From: Sodalis ligni
GTDB taxonomy: Bacteria; Pseudomonadota; Gammaproteobacteria; Enterobacterales; Enterobacteriaceae
Length of the DNA: 64,000 bases
NCBI RefSeq assembly: GCF_016865525.2
Contig: NZ_CP075169.1
Location: 2,294,337-2,358,336 of the forward strand
Direction of reading: 5' to 3'
Below the pieces are notes generated by a model. The model did no database searches and was not told the origin of the DNA. It was given only the letters and a program-made list of their open reading frames with translations. Positions within the stretch are counted from its first letter, which is position 1. The number at the start of each line of letters is the position of its first letter. Shown piece by piece: positions 58,509 through 64,000 of this stretch. The position numbers and the translations under genes are program-made.

Positions 58509-59759
58509 ATGAATACCTCCCAAAGGCCGACTGAAAACATGAAAAAAGCAGGAAATACCGAGGGGGCGACGCTGGTCAATTCCGCAGAAATCCTGCTGCT
58601 GATTGCCCACGGCAAGGCATCATCCCGCGCGGCGCTGCTTGAAGCCTCGGGGCTATCCCGCGTTACCGTCACCCATCGCCTGAATGCGCTGCTTGCCGCC
58701 GGACTGGTTGAAGAGTCGCAAAAGACATTACCCAGCGGCGGGCGTCCGACACGGGTGCTTACGGTGAACGATGCCGCCGGAATTATCCTCGTCGCCAATA
58801 TCGGCGAGGCCTTTATCCATCTTGCCGTCATGGATCTGCGGCCTGAGATTCTGGCGCAAACCACGCTGCCATTTACCGCCAAGAGCAGTCCCGGCGGCGC
58901 CCTTGATCAGATTCATGACGCCTTCAGGCAATTGCTGGAGGCCAACCGGTTGGCCCACCGGCTGCTGTTCGGCGTCAGTCTCAGTATGCCGACCCCGGTG
59001 GATTTCAATCGCGGCTGCGTTGTCGGCCCCTCAGTGCTGCCCGGCTGGGACGAGTTTGATATAAAAAGCTATTTGGGGAAGTTTTATGATGCCCCCATTT
59101 ACGTGGAAAACGATGTCAACCTCATGACTATCTACGAACATCGCCATAATTTCCCGCATGTGAAAGACATGTTCTATATCAAAATGGGTACGGGCATCGG
59201 CAGCGGCATCATCACCGATGGCCGGATTTTCCGGGGTGCGCAGGGGGCGGCGGGAGATGTGGGCCATATCCAGTTCACCATGGAGACGCCGCCGCTATGC
59301 CGCTGCGGCAAGTTCGGCTGCGTGGAGGCGCGGGCCGGCGGCTGGGCCATTGCCCGCGACCTGTCGGCGATGGGTTACACCGCCGGCAACGCTCTGGACG
59401 TGGTTGAACTGGTGGAAAACAACCGTCCTGAAGCGATTATGCTGGTGCGGCGGGCGGGGCAGATCATCGGCGAAGTCATCGCCGATGTCGTCAGTATTCT
59501 TAACCCGGCCCTGATCGTGGTTGGCGGGACGCTGGCCACGGCCGGTGAATTTCTTCTTTCAGGGGTGCGCGAGCTTGTCTACCAGCGATGCCTGCCCCTG
59601 GCCACCAGGGAACTGCAAATCCTGCCCGCGAAACCCAACGGCGACAGCGCGCTGTACGGCGCGGCGCATTTGGTTCTGGATGACACCTTCCGGCAAGACC
59701 TCATCGAGGGGTTGCTGATTCGCTATGGACACAATCAGTCGGTGAGCGACCCCGTTTGA
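58509..59759 (+). CDS. ROK-family transcriptional regulator
   Basis: 416 aa repressor of the NagC/Mlc/XylR (ROK) family. A winged helix-turn-helix at about residues 25-70 (SRAALLEASGLSRVTVTHRLNALL) is followed by the ROK sugar-kinase-like domain with the zinc site: His253 (GDVGH) and Cys264, Cys266, Cys271 (LCRCGKFGC). ENDVN (200-204) and MGTGIGSG form the sugar/phosphate pocket. It likely represses the divergent GH32/ABC operon and itself, and is released by the imported sugar. The start has a weak ribosome site; Met11 is an alternative. Confidence 0.9.
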   Translation: MNTSQRPTENMKKAGNTEGATLVNSAEILLLIAHGKASSRAALLEASGLSRVTVTHRLNALLAAGLVEESQKTLPSGGRPTRVLTVNDAAGIILVANIGEAFIHLAVMDLRPEILAQTTLPFTAKSSPGGALDQIHDAFRQLLEANRLAHRLLFGVSLSMPTPVDFNRGCVVGPSVLPGWDEFDIKSYLGKFYDAPIYVENDVNLMTIYEHRHNFPHVKDMFYIKMGTGIGSGIITDGRIFRGAQGAAGDVGHIQFTMETPPLCRCGKFGCVEARAGGWAIARDLSAMGYTAGNALDVVELVENNRPEAIMLVRRAGQIIGEVIADVVSILNPALIVVGGTLATAGEFLLSGVRELVYQRCLPLATRELQILPAKPNGDSALYGAAHLVLDDTFRQDLIEGLLIRYGHNQSVSDPV

Positions 59760-59794
59760 TTTACCGTTGCCGCGGCGTTCGCCATCGCGGGCGG

Positions 59795-60514
59795 CTATCC
59801 GCAATATTTTTTAAGGCGCGTGTGCTGGTCAGGGCGGAGCTGGTAGAGATACACCGGCCTGCCGGTGGCGCCATAAAGAATATTGGTGGCGAGGATGCCG
59901 ATGCCGGCCAGGTAAATCAGGTATTTCCGGCACGATACGCGGGATATGCCGATGGCGTTGGCCAGATTATCCGTGGAAAATTCACTCTCATGATGGCGGC
60001 TTATCCATTCGCACACCATTCTCAGGGTCTGGACGGTAAGGCCCTTCGGCAGTTTTTTTATCTCCGCGACAGGCTGGGCGCCACGGCGAATCAGCATATC
60101 AACGTCAGCCTGTTCATAGTCATCGAGTTTGTTGAGCAGGTCTTTCTTCTGACGGTAAGCAGACAGCGCTTCTTCAAATCGTGAAAACTGAAAAGGCTTG
60201 ATCAGATAATCCACCACACCGTACTGCAACGCTTTCTTGATGTTATTCACATCACTTGCCGAGGAAATGATGATCACATCCGTCTGTTCGCTGAACTCAT
60301 GCAGTACGGGCAACAGATCCAGACCGTTATCCTGCTGCATAAAAACGTCCAGCAGCACCAAATCTATTGCGGCTCCGTGCTGAATCACCATATTTCTGGC
60401 CTGTTGCAGGGTAGGTACGCAGGCATAGCAGGTAAAACCGGGCACCTGGGCCAGATAACAGCGATTGAGCTCGGCCACCATGGCATCATCATCGACAATC
60501 AGTACATTAATCAT
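59795..60514 (-). CDS. dcuR: DcuR/MaeR-type response regulator
   Basis: 239 aa response regulator. The receiver domain has Asp9/Asp10 and the phospho-acceptor Asp56 (LVLLDVF), with Lys in YLIKPF; the C-terminal helix-turn-helix contains ISRVSCRKYLIYL. It is closest to E. coli DcuR (MINVLIVDDDAMVAELNR start, SSASD). Overlaps the sensor stop by four bases. Because malic enzyme, not dcuB/frdABCD, is next door, it may function like the malate-responsive MaeR/MaeK systems of other bacteria. Confidence 0.88.
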   Translation of the reverse strand: MINVLIVDDDAMVAELNRCYLAQVPGFTCYACVPTLQQARNMVIQHGAAIDLVLLDVFMQQDNGLDLLPVLHEFSEQTDVIIISSASDVNNIKKALQYGVVDYLIKPFQFSRFEEALSAYRQKKDLLNKLDDYEQADVDMLIRRGAQPVAEIKKLPKGLTVQTLRMVCEWISRHHESEFSTDNLANAIGISRVSCRKYLIYLAGIGILATNILYGATGRPVYLYQLRPDQHTRLKKYCG

Positions 60515-62142
60515 GGAATCGCCACCGTGCTTTTATAGGGAAGCTGGATAAAGAATTGCGTGAACACGCCGGGTTCCGATTCCAGTTCAACGGCGCCGCC
60601 CGCGGCATCGAGACTCTGTTTGACCAGGCTCAGGCCCAGTCCACGGTCTTCACCCTTGGTGGAAAAGCCCAGTTCGAAAATGCGGGTCACCAGGCTCGCC
60701 TGAATGCCGGGGCCATCGTCGCTGACCACACAGTGCAACTGCTCATCCTGATGATGGAAACTGACGATGATCTCGTGATTCTCCTCATTGCCGATGGCCT
60801 CCATGGCGTTCTCAATTACATTACCCAGCACGGTAACCAGGGTCATGGTGGTTTGCTCATTCTGGGCGTCCGGCAGTAGGCTGTCTTCACTGACGGAAAG
60901 CGTAATGTTCATATCGCGGGCGCGATTGATTTTACCCAGCATAAAGCCTGCCATGACCGGTGATTTTATCTTGCGCATTAATGATCCTATCTCGGTCTGA
61001 TAGGTATTCGCCGTTTGCAGTATGTAGTTTTCCAACTGCGGATAATTCTTCATGTGGAGCATGCCGAGAATGACGTGCAATTTATTCTTGAACTCATGGG
61101 ATTGCGTCCGCAGGGCGTCGGCATAGTTCGAGATGCCCGATAACCGTTGCAGCAACTGGCTGATTTCGGTTTTATCGCGGAAAGTGGCTACCGCGCCGAT
61201 GATGTGTTTGCCAACGACAATGGGTACGGTGTTGGTCAGCAGCAGGCTGCCGTTGAAATTGATTTCTTCATCACGCCGAGCCAGCCCGGTCTTGAGCACG
61301 GTCTGTAAATTGAGCAGCGAGACCCAGGTTTCGCCGGTATTGTTTCCGCCAAGCAAGGTCTCGAGCGGGGCGCTTTGTTTGAACAGGCGTTTGGCTTCCG
61401 GATTAATCAGCGTGATACGCGCCTGCGCATCCACGGCGATGACGCCTTCCTTGATGGAGTGAAGCATCGCGTTGCGCTGCTCAAAAAGGGCCGAGATTTC
61501 ATAAGGCTCAAACCCCAGCATAATACGTTTGATAACGCTGACCAGGCACCAGATCCCCAGTGCGCCCACCAGGACGCCGAACAGCAGGGCCCAGGGAATA
61601 GTCCAGCGGTTCTCATTGATCACCGCATGCACCTTGTCCAGTGAAATACCCAGGGCAATGACGCCGATAGGCTGATGCCTGTCGTTATAAACCGGCGTGA
61701 AAATGCGTAACGCCTCGGCAAGCACACCGTGATTTACCGCGTGATACTCCTTGCCCTCCAGCGCGGGCTGTAAATCATCGCCGATGAAATGTTTCCCGAT
61801 CAGCGCGGGTTCCGGATGCGAATAGCGAATGCCGTGCATATCGGTGACCACGACAAACAGCAGATTGTTGCTTTGCCGGACCCGCTCCGCATAAGGCTGA
61901 ATAGCCGCCGCCTGCCCGGGATCCTGCAGCCCGCCGATGATTTGGGGTGAATCCGCCAGGGTGCGCGCGATGGCGAAGGTTTTCTCCTCAAGGCCATTGA
62001 GGGCAACCTGACCCAGCTGTATAAAAAACAGCGTATAGACTACCAGCAATACCGAGGTTAGTACGCCGCAGACCATCAGCGTTAAGGAGGTGCTTAGCCT
62101 GAACGGTTTTCCGGACCGGAGCAGGGGGTTGACATATGACAT
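60511..62142 (-). CDS. dcuS: DcuS-like C4-dicarboxylate sensor kinase
   Basis: Membrane sensor histidine kinase of the CitA/DcuS family, 543 aa. Span 1 (about 17-43), periplasmic PAS domain with the C4-dicarboxylate-binding residues Arg106, His109 (RYSHPE), Phe119 and Arg146 in the same order as in E. coli DcuS, span 2 (about 182-206), cytoplasmic PAS, phospho-acceptor His349 (SHEFKNKLHVILG) and the HATPase part with NVIENAMEAIGN and DDGPGI. ATG 62142 was chosen because GGAGAAAAG precedes it; the TTG at 62193 is less likely. It probably senses malate, fumarate or citrate. Confidence 0.88.
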   Translation of the reverse strand: MSYVNPLLRSGKPFRLSTSLTLMVCGVLTSVLLVVYTLFFIQLGQVALNGLEEKTFAIARTLADSPQIIGGLQDPGQAAAIQPYAERVRQSNNLLFVVVTDMHGIRYSHPEPALIGKHFIGDDLQPALEGKEYHAVNHGVLAEALRIFTPVYNDRHQPIGVIALGISLDKVHAVINENRWTIPWALLFGVLVGALGIWCLVSVIKRIMLGFEPYEISALFEQRNAMLHSIKEGVIAVDAQARITLINPEAKRLFKQSAPLETLLGGNNTGETWVSLLNLQTVLKTGLARRDEEINFNGSLLLTNTVPIVVGKHIIGAVATFRDKTEISQLLQRLSGISNYADALRTQSHEFKNKLHVILGMLHMKNYPQLENYILQTANTYQTEIGSLMRKIKSPVMAGFMLGKINRARDMNITLSVSEDSLLPDAQNEQTTMTLVTVLGNVIENAMEAIGNEENHEIIVSFHHQDEQLHCVVSDDGPGIQASLVTRIFELGFSTKGEDRGLGLSLVKQSLDAAGGAVELESEPGVFTQFFIQLPYKSTVAIP

Positions 62143-62227
62143 CTTTTCTCCGGGAAAGGGACTCAGGCCGGGGGCATAAGACACTCTACTCAATTCTTGG
62201 CGGCATCGCTTTTGCCGGCTGGCGAAT

Positions 62228-62258
62228 AAGGAAACAGCCGGTACTATTGTACCGGCTG
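62228..62258 (-). terminator. Hairpin between maeA and dcuS
   Basis: Perfect 10-bp stem CAGCCGGTAC/GTACCGGCTG with loop AATA on the minus strand, followed by TTTCCTTATT. It could partly end transcription after maeA and lower expression of the sensor genes, or be a processing site. Confidence 0.65.
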
Positions 62259-62267
62259 GGAGAAATA

Positions 62268-63953
62268 TTAAAACGAGGAACGTTTATATAACAGGTAGTC
62301 GGCCTGCCAGAATTCGGCCTCCAGCCTGTTTTGCAATACCTCTTCCGACACCGCCGGCGCAACGCCTTCGCGCTGTGCCGCACGGGCCACTTCAGCGGCT
62401 ATGGTTTTCGATACCCGCTGTATATCGGCAATGGCCGGTAAGAGTGGGCCCTGCCCCGTGGTCGACAGCGGTGAAAGGCCGGCCAGCGCCTGACTGGCCG
62501 CCAGCAGCATGCCGTCGGTCACCCGGCGGGCTTTCGCCGCCAGAATGCCTAGACCCAGGCCGGGGAAAATATAGGCATTATTACACTGCGGGATCTCATA
62601 GCAGCGATCCTGGTAATAAACCGGCGCAAACGGGCTGCCGGTGGCCATAAGCGCCGCGCCTTCGGTCCAGGCTATCACATCCTGCGGCCGGGCTTCCGCG
62701 CGGGAGGTGGGATTGGACAGCGGCATGATAATCGGATGATGACAATGGTGGTGCATCTCGCGGACGATCTCTTCGCTAAACAGCCCCGGTTGCCCGGAAA
62801 CGCCAATCAGAATAGTCGGTTTAGCGTGGCGGACCACGTCCTGCAGAGAAATATGCTGAGCATCCACCGCCCAGTGGCCGATATTTTTCTTATGGGCGGC
62901 CAGCTTGCGCTGGAAATCCAGTAGATTAGGCATGTCATCCGTCAGCAAGCCGAAGCGGTCCACCATAAAGACCCGGCTTCGCGCGTCTTCCTCCGTTGCC
63001 CCTTCGGCGATCATCTGTACGATGATTTGTTCGGCAATGCCGCAACCGGCGGAGCCGGCGCCAAGGAAGGCAACGCGCTGCTCGCGTAATGCTGTCCCCG
63101 CCGCGTGGCTGGCGGCAATCAGGCAGCCCAGCGTGACCGCCGCCGTACCCTGGACGTCATCGTTAAAGCAGCACAGCTCATCGCGGTAACGTTTCAGTAG
63201 CGGCATCGCATTGGTTTGGGCGAAATCCTCGAACTGCAGCAGCACATCCGGCCAGCGCGCTTTTACCCCCTGGATAAAGAGATCGATAAAGTCGTAGTAC
63301 TCGTCGCCGATGATCCTCGGATGGCGCCAGCCCATGTAAAGCGGGTCATCCAGACGCTGCGTATTGTTGGTGCCCACATCAAGCATGATCGGCAGGATAT
63401 TGGCGGGGTGACTCCCGCCGCAGGCGGTGTAGAGGGAAAGCTTGCCGATGGGGATCCCCATGCCGCCAATCCCCTGATCCCCCAGCCCCAGGATACGTTC
63501 GCCGTCGGTGACCACGATCACCCGAATATCGTTCTTGGCGAAGTTTTGCAGCATGTCATCGATACGGTCGCGATCCGGATAGGAAATAAACAAACCCCGC
63601 GCACGGCGATAAATAGCGGAAAAGTGCTCGCAGGCTTCACCCACCGTAGGGGTATAAATGATCGGCAGCATCTCTTCCAAATGGGCATTTACCAGGCTAT
63701 AGAACAGCGTCTCATTGGTATCCTGAATATTTCGCAGATAAACATGCTTGGATATATCGCTTTTGAAATCACAATATTGCGAATAAGCGCGATCGGTTTG
63801 TTCACTGATGGTTTCAACCTGGTTGGGTAACAAACCGTTCAGATTAAACGCCAGACGTTCCTCGCGGGTGAACGCAGAGCCTTTGTTCAACAACGGATTT
63901 TCCAGCAACAGCGAACCCGTGTAATGCGTGTAAAGTGGGCGTGTTTTTAACAT
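62268..63953 (-). CDS. maeA: NAD-dependent malic enzyme MaeA (SfcA)
   Basis: Oxidative decarboxylation of L-malate to pyruvate with NAD, cytoplasmic. 561 aa, near the E. coli MaeA length (565). Signature parts: [15 protein letters not shown] at the N-terminus, [62 protein letters not shown], the dinucleotide motif [13 protein letters not shown], and [15 protein letters not shown] 63953 follows GAGG at proper distance; the frame is open ten codons more. A downstream DcuS/DcuR-type pair points to induction by malate or related acids. Confidence 0.93.
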   Translation of the reverse strand: MLKTRPLYTHYTGSLLLENPLLNKGSAFTREERLAFNLNGLLPNQVETISEQTDRAYSQYCDFKSDISKHVYLRNIQDTNETLFYSLVNAHLEEMLPIIYTPTVGEACEHFSAIYRRARGLFISYPDRDRIDDMLQNFAKNDIRVIVVTDGERILGLGDQGIGGMGIPIGKLSLYTACGGSHPANILPIMLDVGTNNTQRLDDPLYMGWRHPRIIGDEYYDFIDLFIQGVKARWPDVLLQFEDFAQTNAMPLLKRYRDELCCFNDDVQGTAAVTLGCLIAASHAAGTALREQRVAFLGAGSAGCGIAEQIIVQMIAEGATEEDARSRVFMVDRFGLLTDDMPNLLDFQRKLAAHKKNIGHWAVDAQHISLQDVVRHAKPTILIGVSGQPGLFSEEIVREMHHHCHHPIIMPLSNPTSRAEARPQDVIAWTEGAALMATGSPFAPVYYQDRCYEIPQCNNAYIFPGLGLGILAAKARRVTDGMLLAASQALAGLSPLSTTGQGPLLPAIADIQRVSKTIAAEVARAAQREGVAPAVSEEVLQNRLEAEFWQADYLLYKRSSF

Positions 63954-64000
63954 CAGGTAAACCTCAATAAATGTGGACAGCAAAAAACACCAATTGTCTG

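Noticed and set aside
63216..63830. 204-codon plus-strand frame opposite maeA
   Set aside because: Antisense to a near-certain malic enzyme gene and without family features.

Overview
The window looks like a chromosomal segment of an Enterobacterales bacterium. Its conserved genes (cycA, yfeR/yfeH, efeUOB, pdxK, uxuA, maeA, dcuS/dcuR-like, gapC, ybeM) read almost like E. coli or Salmonella orthologues. The mixture of intact metabolic genes with many decaying genes and type III effector-like remnants resembles Sodalis-like or Pectobacteriaceae-related genomes; that placement is inference from gene content only. No rRNA, tRNA, CRISPR array, transposase or integrase was recognised.

Layout. 0-7.3 kb: a GH31 glucosidase cut by the window edge, an exported aldo/keto reductase, a broken GFA-family gene, cycA, and the divergent yfeR/yfeH pair (yfeH frameshifted). 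7.9-15.0 kb: a six-gene operon of a peptide/glutathione-type ABC importer (two ATPases, binding protein, two permeases) plus a cytoplasmic gamma-glutamyltransferase-family hydrolase. 15.1-16.4 kb: two short-chain dehydrogenase genes, one without the usual catalytic Tyr/Lys and one truncated. 16.6-27.2 kb: an island of virulence-type and decayed DNA. It holds an IpaH-like leucine-rich-repeat protein ending in glycine-rich 18-residue repeats, a ~5.8 kb toxin/effector-like pseudogene with a caspase-like His/Cys motif pair, gapC, another effector-like pseudogene and an internally deleted alkB.

27.5-41.4 kb: ybeM, the iron importer operon efeUOB, pdxK, an acid-sugar dehydratase and MFS transporter facing a frameshifted LacI regulator across a double palindromic operator, an NTP/NDP-exchanger-like carrier with a Tat-type aldo/keto reductase, and a class C beta-lactamase-fold hydrolase. 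41.5-49 kb: a DJ-1/PfpI protein, a broken subtilisin-like protease with small neighbours, a DedA/GT4/GT2 operon, a His-rich exported peptide and a citrate-type symporter. 49.3-59.8 kb: uxuA and a ROK-regulated sugar locus (ABC importer, GH32 fructosidase, ribulokinase-like kinase), with one permease frameshifted. 59.8-64 kb: maeA with a DcuS/DcuR-type two-component system downstream.

Common themes are uptake and breakdown of oligosaccharides, acid sugars, gamma-glutamyl peptides and C4-dicarboxylates, together with gene decay in progress. At least three otherwise perfect genes (yfeH, the LacI regulator, a sugar permease) are each broken by one small indel in or next to a homopolymer, so either recent pseudogenisation or assembly error must be considered. 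Three intergenic copies of a dispersed repeat each end in a hairpin of different sequence.
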